From Flagellimonas amphidinii (GTDB lineage Bacteria; Bacteroidota; Bacteroidia; Flavobacteriales; Flavobacteriaceae): DNA of 64,000 nucleotides. The stretch is taken from the NCBI RefSeq assembly GCF_013090115.1, contig NZ_JABFNN010000025.1, forward strand, positions 39,915 through 103,914, read 5' to 3'. Of this stretch, positions 8,341-17,551 are shown in pieces (the stretch's first letter is position 1; each line of letters starts with the position of its first letter). Under the pieces are notes generated by a model. The model made no database searches. It was not told the DNA's origin and saw only the letters and a program-made list of their open reading frames with translations. Made by a program: the position numbers and the translations under genes.

Positions 8341-10887
8341 TTAAGCCGAGTTCCTACTTGCGTTGATATTCCCGTACAATGATCGGGTCACTATTTTTTC
8401 ATACAATTCTTTATACTCTGAATCCTGGGTAATATGGTACAACGCATTTTGTTGAATAACCAATAAAGGCAACACAATCTTTTCCCTAATCTTTACGGAT
8501 TCCCTGGATACTTCCTCGTCCTCCATCAATATTTTAAGTCCAGAAATCTGTAAGAGCATTTTTTTGGATAATTGGAACTCATCATAAAGGATGTTCCAAA
8601 ATTCACCAAACTCTTCATCTTCCTTCATATAGCCCGTAAGATCAAAATTTGTCTTTGCCAAAGACATCATACTATTATGCATCAATGCCCTAAAGAAAGG
8701 CACTTCTTTATAAAGCTTCTTCACCTCTTGCAATCTACCTTCTTCTTTCAATTTTAGAATAGCGGTTCCCAAACCAAAATATCCGGGTACATTCTGCTTC
8801 AATTGGCTCCATGACCCTACAAATGAAATGGCTCGTAAGTCGGACAACGTCAATTGTTTTTTATTGCCTCTTTTTCCCGGTCTACTCCCGATATTGGCCT
8901 TGGTATAGTATTTTAAGGTACTTCTATGCTCCAAATACGGAATAAATTTTTCATGTTGTTTCAACGCATCATATTTACTGAAACTCAATTCAGAAAGTTC
9001 CTCTATCAATTTTCGTTGTGCTGTTGAAATAGTATGCTCCTTGCCGAACAAATTGTTGCTCAACCCAGCCGTTAACAGCTGCTCGGAGTTGTGCATAAAC
9101 TGCTCCTTGGTACCGTAGGTACTGGTAATGGTTTGCCCTTGAATGGTCAACTGAATTTCATGATTGGCCACATCTTTGGTCTGTGCGGCATAGAAACGGT
9201 GCGTCTTACCTCCCCCACGTGCGGGTGGTCCTCCTCTACCATCAAAGAAAATGGCTTTGATCTTATTCTTTTTACATACTTTGCTCAAGGTTTCCTTGGT
9301 TCGAAGTATGGACCAATTAGCTTTTAAATATCCCCCATCCTTGGTGCCATCAGAGAAGCCCAACATAATGGTGTGCGCATTATCTCTACGTTCCAAATGT
9401 TCACGATAAGCAGGAGTATCAAACAAAGTCTGCATAACTTCTTCCGATGCACTCATTCCCTTCATGGTCTCGAACAATGGAATAATATCGAAGGTGATTT
9501 CTTCTGTTTTCCAGCCACTCCATCTGAACAAACCAAAAACAAACAATACTGCATAAATATCTTCAGAATTACTGATAATGTATCGGTTACACCCATCCTC
9601 GCCATTTTTATCCTGAATTTCCTTTAATTGCTGTATGTTGGCAATGGTATCCGATACAATATCCTCGTCAAAATCTTTAGGGTCTAGGCTCAAATCCTTT
9701 TCCAACAACCATTTCAAAAGTTCATCTTGGCTCAGTTCCCCAAGATTTTCCTGGATAGCCCCTTGCTGTTTCAGAATGGTTTCTACTGCTAATTTATGTT
9801 TGCTATGGTCCTGTCTTATATCCAGGCTTGCAAAATGGGTCTTAAATATGTGAACCTTGTCTATAAATTGTTCAAGATCGGGTAAATAAAGCTGATGGTA
9901 ATCCGAAATCAATTTTTCCTTGATGGTTCCAAGTTGTTGAATGATTTCTACATATCCAATGGCGGCACTGGCATCAAACATAGCCGTGTACAGTTTACCG
10001 CTCAATTCGTTTAAATCTTGCTGAAGTCCTTTAAAGGTCAATTTTTTGCGCAAGCTTTTTAACTCATTGTAATAACACTTCATCAGTGTAAGACGCAACT
10101 CTTCTGCTACTTTTTTGGTCATTTTAGCTGTTACAAAAGGATTGCCATCCCGGTCCCCTCCTGGCCAAAAGCCCAGCTTAATAAGTCTATAGTTGTCAAA
10201 ATTCTCGTTATGGATGTTGCTTTTCACATATTGAAAAAGCTCTCCAACTGCATCATAATAGGTATTTCTTAAAATATAGATGATGTTCTTGGCCTCATCC
10301 AGTGGTGTGGGTTTTTTGGCATTTACCAAAGATGTCAACCCCAGTTGTTGCAAGGTAAGATCAATATCATGAATTCTATCTTCATCAATTAAAGAACGAA
10401 GCTCTGCAATAATATCCAGAACGGCCGGGGTATAAAATTGGGTTGGATGCGCCGTTAAAACAATACGGGCACTAAAAGTAGATAGCTTTTTGGAAACCTT
10501 ATCCCAATTCTTGGTACGATCCACCAATTCAAAATAATCATTGATGGATAATGATCTGGTATACTTCTGTAATTGTGGAAATGCGGAATCCTCAACACTA
10601 TCATACAACACCACTTGTCTTTCCACATATTGAATGACACGGAACATAAAATCCAAACGTTCCCGTTCATCCATCATACCAACAAAGTTGGTAAAGAAAG
10701 CTTCTAAAATTTCCTGTGGCTTCTTTCCTGCCTTGAGTCCTTTTTCACATTGATCAAAAAGTAAAGGAATGAGCATTCCCACATTTTCGATGTTCTTATA
10801 GGGTAAACTTAAAAACAGGCTATTATATATATTGAATTTATTGGTAACCGATTTTTTAAACTCCGCTAAACGTTTAGATTGCTGCAT
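8341..10887 (-). CDS. ppc: Phosphoenolpyruvate carboxylase
   Basis: The 848-residue enzyme carboxylates phosphoenolpyruvate to oxaloacetate, replenishing the TCA cycle. Landmarks are TAHPTQ (145-150, catalytic His147), GGDRDGNP (243-250), PLFET (470-474), GFSDGTKDGG (510-519) and DGRGG (549-553) in the glycine loop. Near the C-terminus LVIQQNAL is recognisable. The extreme C-terminus reads ASRNSA where most PEP carboxylases end in RNTG; this looks like lineage variation. A 172-base spacer without clear signals separates it from yaaA upstream. Confidence 0.95.
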   Translation of the reverse strand: MQQSKRLAEFKKSVTNKFNIYNSLFLSLPYKNIENVGMLIPLLFDQCEKGLKAGKKPQEILEAFFTNFVGMMDERERLDFMFRVIQYVERQVVLYDSVEDSAFPQLQKYTRSLSINDYFELVDRTKNWDKVSKKLSTFSARIVLTAHPTQFYTPAVLDIIAELRSLIDEDRIHDIDLTLQQLGLTSLVNAKKPTPLDEAKNIIYILRNTYYDAVGELFQYVKSNIHNENFDNYRLIKLGFWPGGDRDGNPFVTAKMTKKVAEELRLTLMKCYYNELKSLRKKLTFKGLQQDLNELSGKLYTAMFDASAAIGYVEIIQQLGTIKEKLISDYHQLYLPDLEQFIDKVHIFKTHFASLDIRQDHSKHKLAVETILKQQGAIQENLGELSQDELLKWLLEKDLSLDPKDFDEDIVSDTIANIQQLKEIQDKNGEDGCNRYIISNSEDIYAVLFVFGLFRWSGWKTEEITFDIIPLFETMKGMSASEEVMQTLFDTPAYREHLERRDNAHTIMLGFSDGTKDGGYLKANWSILRTKETLSKVCKKNKIKAIFFDGRGGPPARGGGKTHRFYAAQTKDVANHEIQLTIQGQTITSTYGTKEQFMHNSEQLLTAGLSNNLFGKEHTISTAQRKLIEELSELSFSKYDALKQHEKFIPYLEHRSTLKYYTKANIGSRPGKRGNKKQLTLSDLRAISFVGSWSQLKQNVPGYFGLGTAILKLKEEGRLQEVKKLYKEVPFFRALMHNSMMSLAKTNFDLTGYMKEDEEFGEFWNILYDEFQLSKKMLLQISGLKILMEDEEVSRESVKIREKIVLPLLVIQQNALYHITQDSEYKELYEKIVTRSLYGNINASRNSA

Positions 10888-11059
10888 GGATGGTTCAGTA
10901 TATAGTGTTTCTTGTATTCAGAAGCCAAAGATCGTGATAAAACCTAAACCTTGCGAGTAATTTTAAGTCTATCACAATTTAAAATCAGTGTTCCATAAAC
11001 CTAACATCCAACTTTACCTATTGAACATTTTGGCTTCCCCATTAAGATAATGATAAAAT

Positions 11060-11821
11060 CTACCTTACGAATACAGGTTGATTGTCCTTTAAAGTGTGTT
11101 CAGCACTAAAATGATACCCATCATAATCGAAGCCTTTTAAATCTTCAAGGGTTTGGGCATCAGTATCCAAAATATAACGAACCATGGAGCCTCGCGCCTT
11201 TTTGGCAAAAAAGCTGATGACCTTGAGCTTATCATTTTTCCAATCTTTAAAGATTGGGGTGATCACAGGAACCCTTAGGTTTTTTTCATCCACAGCACCA
11301 AAATATTCATTACTGGCCAGATTGATGAACAACTCCCCATCTTCCAATTCCTCATTCAAATGTTCTGTCAATTGTTTTTTCCAGAATTCATACAAATTTT
11401 TCTTTCTACCCACTTTTAATTGGGTTCCCATTTCTAACCGATAGGGCTGTATTAAATCTAAAGGCTTTAGGATTCCGTATAACCCGGATAATATTCTAAG
11501 TGTACTCTGTAATTTTTCCAGTTTTTCTTCGGGAATGGTTTGGGCATCCAGACCTTGGTATACATCTCCATTAAACGAATAAACCGCTGGGCGGGCATTC
11601 TCTGGCGTAAAGGGTGTTAAAAATTGTTGGTTTCGCTCCCAGTTCAACTCGGCCAATTTATCCGAAATGGACATTAATTTGGATAACGCCTTTGGTTTCT
11701 TTTTAGCCAAAATGGCATTTAATTTTTCAGATTGTTCCAAAAAATCGGGTTGACTGTATTGTGATGTAGGCAAAGCTGTTTCAAAATCGAGCGACTTGGC
11801 CGGTGAGATAACAATTTTCAT
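11060..11821 (-). CDS. yaaA: Peroxide stress protein YaaA
   Basis: The 253-residue protein matches the YaaA (DUF328/UPF0246) family from its first residues, [13 protein letters not shown], through [13 protein letters not shown] and [13 protein letters not shown] to the C-terminal [14 protein letters not shown] and FSFD-like GYHFS segments. In Escherichia coli, YaaA limits free iron and DNA damage during hydrogen peroxide stress and is a DNA-binding fold. No catalytic function is assigned. It is a single gene between rluD and ppc on the same strand, with spacers of 91 and 172 bases. Confidence 0.93.
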   Translation of the reverse strand: MKIVISPAKSLDFETALPTSQYSQPDFLEQSEKLNAILAKKKPKALSKLMSISDKLAELNWERNQQFLTPFTPENARPAVYSFNGDVYQGLDAQTIPEEKLEKLQSTLRILSGLYGILKPLDLIQPYRLEMGTQLKVGRKKNLYEFWKKQLTEHLNEELEDGELFINLASNEYFGAVDEKNLRVPVITPIFKDWKNDKLKVISFFAKKARGSMVRYILDTDAQTLEDLKGFDYDGYHFSAEHTLKDNQPVFVR

Positions 11822-11912
11822 TAGAATTAATTTTCAGTAAAAATAGCGAGGTTTTTGGTTTTTTCTTGAGAAGCTCCAAAGGTGTTTTCAATCTATGGAT
11901 TGATGAAACTTA

Positions 11913-12938
11913 TTACCCGCTATGTTTGGCATAGGAGCGCCACTTTTCGATACAGTTTACCATATCTTCCGGCAGTTCTGAATCAAATCGCATAAATTCC
12001 CCTGTTTCTGGGTGTTCAAAACCTAGAGTCTTGGCATGGAGCGCTTGTCTTGGTAAAATTTTGAAGGCATTTTCCACAAATTGTTTGTACTTGGTAAAGG
12101 TTGTTCCTTTAAGGATTTTATCGCCTCCATAACGTTCATCATTGAAGAGTGTATGGCCAATGTATTTCATGTGCACCCGTATTTGATGCGTTCTTCCGGT
12201 TTCCAATTTGCATGAAACCAAAGTCACGTAACCCAATCGTTCCAAAACCTTGTAATGTGTAACGGCCTCCTTTCCCTGATCACCCTCGGGAAAGACTATC
12301 ATCTGCAAGCGATTTTTAGGATTTCTACCTATGTGCCCCTCCACGGTTCCCTCATCTTCTTCAACATTACCCCAAACCAGGGCAATATATTCCCGCTCAC
12401 TGCTCTTTTCAAAAAACTGCTGTGCTAAATGGGTCATCGCCTGTTCTGTCTTGGCTATCACCAACAATCCCGATGTATCCTTATCTATGCGATGGACCAA
12501 GCCAGGTCTTTCAGAACTGTTTTTGGGCAAATTATCAAAATGATGGACCAAGGCATTGATCAAAGTGCCCGAATAGTTTCCATGTCCAGGATGCACCACC
12601 ATTCCAGCAGGTTTATTCACTACCAAAAGGGCGTCATCTTCATAAACAATGTCCAAGGGAATATCCTCCGGGGTTAGCAGAAACTCATAAGGTGGATGTT
12701 CAAACATTACCTTTACCTCATCCCCTGCTTTTACTTTGTAGTTTTGCTTTACTATGGTATTGTTGACCCAAATATGGCCTTGCTTGGCAGCTTGTTGAAT
12801 CTTATTCCGAGTGGCATTTTCAATAAAATTCATCAGGAATTTATCCACGCGAAGCGGTTCTTGACCTTTGGCAGCAACGAATTTGTGGTGTTCAAATAGT
12901 TCCTCCTGTGAAAGTTCTGGATTTTCCGATGTATCCAT
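11913..12938 (-). CDS. rluD: RluD-type 23S rRNA pseudouridine synthase
   Basis: This RluA/RluD-family enzyme of 341 residues isomerises uridine in rRNA. An S4 RNA-binding domain covers about residues 28-80. The catalytic domain follows, with the signature GLVHRIDKDTSG, whose Asp152 is the nucleophile, and the GRTHQIRVH segment near the C-terminal third. The context agrees: the preceding PASTA gene ends two bases upstream of its start, a gene pairing typical of cell-envelope clusters in this group. The exact target uridines are inferred from the RluD family. Confidence 0.92.
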   Translation of the reverse strand: MDTSENPELSQEELFEHHKFVAAKGQEPLRVDKFLMNFIENATRNKIQQAAKQGHIWVNNTIVKQNYKVKAGDEVKVMFEHPPYEFLLTPEDIPLDIVYEDDALLVVNKPAGMVVHPGHGNYSGTLINALVHHFDNLPKNSSERPGLVHRIDKDTSGLLVIAKTEQAMTHLAQQFFEKSSEREYIALVWGNVEEDEGTVEGHIGRNPKNRLQMIVFPEGDQGKEAVTHYKVLERLGYVTLVSCKLETGRTHQIRVHMKYIGHTLFNDERYGGDKILKGTTFTKYKQFVENAFKILPRQALHAKTLGFEHPETGEFMRFDSELPEDMVNCIEKWRSYAKHSG

Positions 12939-12940
12939 GA

Positions 12941-13528
12941 CTATTCAGAATCTGCCTGTACCCGTGCACTCCCGGGAATAGTTCCATTACCACAGATAAG
13001 TTCAATTTTGGAAGTCTTTGGCAATTTGTCGCCAGGCTTGATGTACTTCCCCTTATATTTCATGTTGTAGACCATATCTTTTCCCAATTCATCAATGTAG
13101 GTGACTCTCTGTACTTCCAGGCCAACCGCTCTCAGCATTGAAGAGGCATTGCGCTGGGTTACTTGTATAATATTGGGAACGGTCACTTTTTTATATCCCG
13201 AAGGATTTACTGTGAAATAAATCTTCCGATTGGTCTTTACCTTATTACCCGCAGGAGGATCCTGTTCTAAAATGGAAAATCGGGGATAATCTGGGTTGTA
13301 ATTGGAAGAATCCAGGACTTGATAGCGTAATCCAGCTTCTTCAACTGCTTTGCGCATTTCCATAACGGACATTTTGGAAAAATCAGGAACTTCTACAAAT
13401 TCGCCATGGTGTGTAGATTTCTTTAACCACTGCAATGTCAAAAAACACAATAGCACCAACGCCAAAACTGCCAGTCCTAATTGGATAAAGAAAACTTTAC
13501 TTTTTAAAAACTTCAAAAAATGTCTCAT
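12941..13528 (-). CDS. Membrane-anchored PASTA-domain protein
   Basis: This 195-residue protein has one N-terminal membrane segment (about 12-33) and two PASTA domains (about 43-109 and 112-183) with the typical VEVPDF and VTVPNI starts. PASTA domains bind peptidoglycan fragments in kinases and penicillin-binding proteins; here there is no kinase or transpeptidase part. The reading frame extends upstream to 13933, but the ATG at 13528 directly precedes the membrane segment and lies 17 bases after a promoter-like element. It is divergent from ddl, whose product makes a peptidoglycan precursor, supporting a cell-wall role. Confidence 0.88.
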   Translation of the reverse strand: MRHFLKFLKSKVFFIQLGLAVLALVLLCFLTLQWLKKSTHHGEFVEVPDFSKMSVMEMRKAVEEAGLRYQVLDSSNYNPDYPRFSILEQDPPAGNKVKTNRKIYFTVNPSGYKKVTVPNIIQVTQRNASSMLRAVGLEVQRVTYIDELGKDMVYNMKYKGKYIKPGDKLPKTSKIELICGNGTIPGSARVQADSE

Positions 13529-13545
13529 GCTCAAACCTTGTGGAA

Positions 13546-13553
13546 CAAATATA
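13546..13553 (-). promoter_or_regulatory. Putative -7 promoter element for the PASTA-rluD operon
   Basis: CAAATATA on the plus strand reads TATATTTG on the minus strand, matching the Bacteroidetes -7 consensus TAnnTTTG, 17 bases before the ATG. No TTG was found at the usual upstream spacing. Confidence 0.5.
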
Positions 13554-13603
13554 GGAAAGCCACTTCTTTTTTCTTTATTTTGGCAACGTGATATTCTAAA
13601 CAC

Positions 13604-14578
13604 ATGAAAAAAAACATTGCCATTGTAATGGGTGGCTACTCCAGTGAATATGACATTTCCATAAAAAGCGGAAATGTGGTCTACAAGTATCTGGACCGGA
13701 AAATCTATAATCCTTATCGTATTGTTGTCACTAAAGAAAAATGGGTCTTTTTGAACGATTCCGATGAGGAATTTCCTGTGGACAAATCCGATTTCAGCAT
13801 AACATCTGGTGAAGAAAAAATTAATTTTGATTGTGTTTTCAATGCTATTCATGGTACCCCTGGAGAAGATGGACTTTTGCAAGCATATCTGGAATTGTTG
13901 AATATCCCCCAAACTGCTTGCGACCATTACCAAGCAGCACTCACTTTTAATAAAAGGGACTTACTGAGTACTTTAAAACCTTATGGGATATATTGTGCCA
14001 CTTCGTATTATCTTAATAAAGGTCAAGCTTTTGATGAAAAAATCATAGTCGACAAAGTTGGACTTCCTTGTTTTGTGAAAGCCAATAGAGCCGGAAGCAG
14101 TTATGGCATTTCCAAAGTTTATAAAAAAGAAGAGCTTGGCCCGGCAATTGAGCACGCTTTTTCAGAAGACAACGAAATTATTATTGAATCCTTTTTAGAT
14201 GGCACAGAGGTTTCCGTAGGGGTAATTACTTATGAAAAACAAATAAAGGTGCTTCCGATTACAGAAATTGTTTCAGAAAATGATTTTTTTGATTTTGAGG
14301 CCAAATATTTGGGTAAATCACAAGAAATAACCCCTGCCAGAATTTCAAAAGAACAAGAAATCAATGTAGTGGAGTTGGCCAAACTCATTTATAAAACTCT
14401 GGGATTGAAGGGTTACACAAGAAGTGAATTCATACTAATTGGGGATATTCCCTATTTATTGGAGGTCAATACAACGCCAGGGTTGACCGAGGAAAGCATT
14501 TTGCCCCAACAAGCCAAAGCTGCCGGAATTTCCTTGGATCAATTGTTCTCAAGTGCCATCAAAGAAGTAATGCAATAG
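13604..14578 (+). CDS. ddl: D-alanine--D-alanine ligase
   Basis: This 324-residue ATP-grasp enzyme joins two D-alanines for the peptidoglycan stem peptide. The N-terminus has the family pattern IAIVMGGYSSEYDIS with HGTPGEDG further on. The ATP-grasp region includes PCFVKANRAGSSYGISK, and the C-terminal metal site is LLEVNTTPGLTEESI. The start is the ATG at 13604, 75 bases from the divergent PASTA gene start. coaD follows after 32 bases on the same strand. Confidence 0.96.
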   Translation: MKKNIAIVMGGYSSEYDISIKSGNVVYKYLDRKIYNPYRIVVTKEKWVFLNDSDEEFPVDKSDFSITSGEEKINFDCVFNAIHGTPGEDGLLQAYLELLNIPQTACDHYQAALTFNKRDLLSTLKPYGIYCATSYYLNKGQAFDEKIIVDKVGLPCFVKANRAGSSYGISKVYKKEELGPAIEHAFSEDNEIIIESFLDGTEVSVGVITYEKQIKVLPITEIVSENDFFDFEAKYLGKSQEITPARISKEQEINVVELAKLIYKTLGLKGYTRSEFILIGDIPYLLEVNTTPGLTEESILPQQAKAAGISLDQLFSSAIKEVMQ

Positions 14579-14610
14579 AAAATCTGTATTTTTAAATAAA
14601 CTTTCCATCC

Positions 14611-15069
14611 ATGAGACGCGCCATTTTCCCAGGTTCTTTTGACCCACTTACCTTGGGTCATTATGATATCATAACACGAGGGATTACCCTGTTTGATGAA
14701 TTATTGATTGCCATTGGGATAAATGCGGACAAAAAGTACATGTTCTCCCTAGAAGAGCGAACCAAATTCATTGAAGAAGCTTTTAAGCATGAACCCAAGA
14801 TAAAGGTGGTTACTTACCAAGGACTAACCGTCGACTTTTGTAAGGAAGTAAAGGCTGACTTTATTTTAAGGGGGCTTCGCAACCCTGCAGATTTTGAATT
14901 TGAAAAGGCTATTGCCCATACCAATAGAAAACTTTCGGAAATTGAAACTGTCTTTTTATTGACTTCTTCTGGCAAATCCTACATTAGTTCTTCCATCGTT
15001 AGGGATGTAATTAGAAATGGTGGTGACTATTCCGTTTTGGTACCTGACACCGTGGTTATAAAATCTTAG
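14611..15069 (+). CDS. coaD: Phosphopantetheine adenylyltransferase
   Basis: CoaD transfers AMP to 4'-phosphopantetheine, the penultimate step of coenzyme A synthesis. The 152-residue length is normal. The nucleotidyltransferase motif GSFDPLTLGHYDII is at the N-terminus with the T/HxGH-type histidine. RGLRNPADFEFE and the late ISSSIVRD motif (the ISSTxxR equivalent) are present. It is probably cotranscribed with ddl. A 164-base AT-rich spacer with no clear signal separates it from the sensor kinase. Confidence 0.96.
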   Translation: MRRAIFPGSFDPLTLGHYDIITRGITLFDELLIAIGINADKKYMFSLEERTKFIEEAFKHEPKIKVVTYQGLTVDFCKEVKADFILRGLRNPADFEFEKAIAHTNRKLSEIETVFLLTSSGKSYISSSIVRDVIRNGGDYSVLVPDTVVIKS

Positions 15070-15233
15070 TTTCTTCGAATTTAAGATTATCCAATCCTAA
15101 ATTATACTGTAGGAAAAATCCTAGAAACAACAGTTTTTGGTTAATTCACAACATTAGGCTTGATTAATAGGTCAATACCATTAAATTAGTATGAAAATTC
15201 CTATAAAATCATAATTTTAAGTATTCTCACAAT

Positions 15234-17078
15234 TTGAAAGCTATAGAAACCAACCCCCATTTCTATCTAATCAGACAATTGCCCCAAGCAATCGCCCTGA
15301 TCAACAACACACAGGTTTTGGTTTGTGCTTCAAATCCTTGGCTAGACCTGTTGAACCCTGCTCATGAAGAAGTTGTAGGCAATTCATTTTTTGATATCTA
15401 CAACCAGCATAATGGCATTGATAAAAAGAAGTTTCTAGAACAATTAAAAAGGAATGAATCTTTTTCAGTTAAACATAGTTTACAAAGCACTACTGAAAAT
15501 CAATGGTTTGAAAGCACTTTTTCACCATGGTTTGATGAAAAAGAGAATATTCAAGGGACCATAATCCACACGGAAGACATCACCTCGGCAATGGAAAAGG
15601 ATGAGGAATTGGAAAGAATCAAAAACCTTCTCAATGCCAAATCAGATATTGCAAAAATTGGCAGCTGGGAATATGACATTGCAACTGAAAGACTTTCATG
15701 GTCGCCCCGCACCAAAAGAATTCACCAAGTACCCCAATCGTATACCCCAAATGTTGCAGATGCCATAGCTTTTTACAAACAAGGGTATAGTCAGAACAAA
15801 ATCTCCATGCTTTTTCATAGGGCATTGAAAGAAGGCATCCCATTTAGTAAAAAACTGGTGATAATAACCCAAAAAGGTGAAGAAAGATGGGTTCGTGTAG
15901 CCGGTAAGTCAATTATTAAAGACAATAAAATCGTAAAGATTTTTGGTACTTTTCAAGATATACATGACCAAGTTATTACTGAAATTAAGAGCAAGGAAAA
16001 CGAAAAATTGCTTACCACTCTGATCGACAATATTCCACTTAATGTTTATATTAAAGATAGAGATTCGAGAAAAATACTTGTCAATAAAGCTGAATGCGAA
16101 TATTTAGAAAAAAAGCCAAAGGATTTGCTGGGGAAAACCGACTTTGATCTTTATGACTCTAAAATGGCTCAAATTTCAAGAGATGAAGATTTGGAGGTCA
16201 TGCGCACACAAACCCCTATTTTAGGTAAAGAGACAATTAGTGTAAGAAAAAATGGATCTATCACCAATTTCTTGACATCCAAAATACCCTTTGTGGATAT
16301 CGAAGGTAAGGTAAACGGGATTATAGGAATAAGCATGGATATTTCCCATCTAAAGAAAAAAGAAGACCAGCTCAGGGATTTGATCAATGTAACTGCCGTC
16401 CAGAATAAGAAACTGATCAACTTTGCCCATATAGTTTCACATAATCTAAGATCGCATACGGCCAACTTTGCTATGTTGTTGGAATTTTTGGTCAAAGAAG
16501 AAGATAAGGCAGAAAAGGAAAAAATTCTTGACATGTTGTTGCAAGCTTCGGACAATCTTATGCTAACCTTAGAAGATCTAAACCAAGTTGTTGCAATAAA
16601 TAATGACATCAATCTTGAAAAAAAATCAATCAAGCTCAACGATGTCATCAACAAGGTTAAACAAGATCTATCCACATTCATAAACCAAAATGGAATAGAG
16701 ATTCAGAATTCTATAACTGATGATACACTAGTGCAATGTGTTCCGGCTTATTTGGACAGTATTATACTTAACCTCATGACCAATGCGGTTAAATACCGAA
16801 GCCCAGATAGAAAACCCATCATTACCATCGACGTTCAAAAACGCCCTCAAATATTAATATTAAGCGTTTCGGATAATGGTTTGGGCATTGATTTGAACAA
16901 GCACAGAGATAAAATATTTGGATTATATAAAACCTTCCATGACAGAAAAGACTCAAGAGGTCTTGGACTTTACATTACCAAAAACCAAGTGGAAGCTATG
17001 GGAGGCAAAATAACAGTAAGTAGTCATGTGGGTGAAGGAACCACATTTAACGTATATTTTAATGAAGAAAGTCAATAG
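15234..17078 (+). CDS. Multi-PAS sensor histidine kinase
   Basis: This 614-residue protein has no membrane segments and is probably cytosolic. Three PAS-type sensory regions lie at about 10-120, 125-250 and 258-380; the second contains a GSWEYD start and the third ends in GIIGISMDIS. The phosphoacceptor His403 is in HIVSHNLRSH. The ATPase domain follows with an N box near LMTNAVKYRS, and G boxes at DNGLGID and RGLGLYI. No upstream ATG is available after the last in-frame stop, so TTG at 15234 is taken as the start. Its end overlaps the next gene, a response regulator, by 17 bases, which indicates a cognate pair. The signal is unknown. Confidence 0.9.
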   Translation: MKAIETNPHFYLIRQLPQAIALINNTQVLVCASNPWLDLLNPAHEEVVGNSFFDIYNQHNGIDKKKFLEQLKRNESFSVKHSLQSTTENQWFESTFSPWFDEKENIQGTIIHTEDITSAMEKDEELERIKNLLNAKSDIAKIGSWEYDIATERLSWSPRTKRIHQVPQSYTPNVADAIAFYKQGYSQNKISMLFHRALKEGIPFSKKLVIITQKGEERWVRVAGKSIIKDNKIVKIFGTFQDIHDQVITEIKSKENEKLLTTLIDNIPLNVYIKDRDSRKILVNKAECEYLEKKPKDLLGKTDFDLYDSKMAQISRDEDLEVMRTQTPILGKETISVRKNGSITNFLTSKIPFVDIEGKVNGIIGISMDISHLKKKEDQLRDLINVTAVQNKKLINFAHIVSHNLRSHTANFAMLLEFLVKEEDKAEKEKILDMLLQASDNLMLTLEDLNQVVAINNDINLEKKSIKLNDVINKVKQDLSTFINQNGIEIQNSITDDTLVQCVPAYLDSIILNLMTNAVKYRSPDRKPIITIDVQKRPQILILSVSDNGLGIDLNKHRDKIFGLYKTFHDRKDSRGLGLYITKNQVEAMGGKITVSSHVGEGTTFNVYFNEESQ

Positions 17079-17475
17079 TATTTACATCATAGATGATGAT
17101 CCCATAACAGTTTTTGGAATCAAAAAGATGTTGAGGCCAGCGGTTATATGTGATGATATTCAAGGTTTTGGTAATGGACAACTAGCTTTGGACGACCTTA
17201 AAAACAGACTGGAAGAGGGTATTTCTGTTCCTGAGGTCATTTTTTTGGATATCAACATGCCAATTATGGATGGATGGGGTTTCTTGGAAGAGTTTGTTAC
17301 CCTGGATATTCCAAAAAAGGTTATTATAAATATGATTACTTCTTCGATTGATCCTTCAGATTTTCAGAAATGGACCGAGTTTAGGGTTAGATGTCAGCAC
17401 CATCTCAATTTCAGGAATAAACCATTGTTCAAAATTGAACCTGAGGACTTGAACATTATTGATATGGCCTCTTAA
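17062..17475 (+). CDS. Response regulator, receiver domain only
   Basis: This 137-residue receiver domain starts inside the end of the kinase gene (ATG 17062). It shows the acidic cluster IIDDDP, the phosphoacceptor in FLDINMPIMDGW, the conserved Ser in MITSS and a lysine in NKPL. No output domain is present. In Bacteroidetes, kinases with the HNLRSH-type motif often pair with such stand-alone receivers, probably in phosphorelays. Its last bases overlap the upstream end of an alternative, less likely start of the M14 gene. Confidence 0.9.
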   Translation: MKKVNSIYIIDDDPITVFGIKKMLRPAVICDDIQGFGNGQLALDDLKNRLEEGISVPEVIFLDINMPIMDGWGFLEEFVTLDIPKKVIINMITSSIDPSDFQKWTEFRVRCQHHLNFRNKPLFKIEPEDLNIIDMAS

Positions 17476-17551
17476 TCGGAATATTCCTTATTTTTACGCT
17501 AAGAACCAACGCGCCAAAGTGAGCTTCAACTCAAATTGGCCACCAACTATC

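Noticed and set aside
13529..13933. N-terminal extension of the PASTA protein
   Set aside because: It would overlap the divergent ddl gene by over 300 bases and lies beyond the -7 promoter element; ATG 13528 gives the normal membrane anchor.
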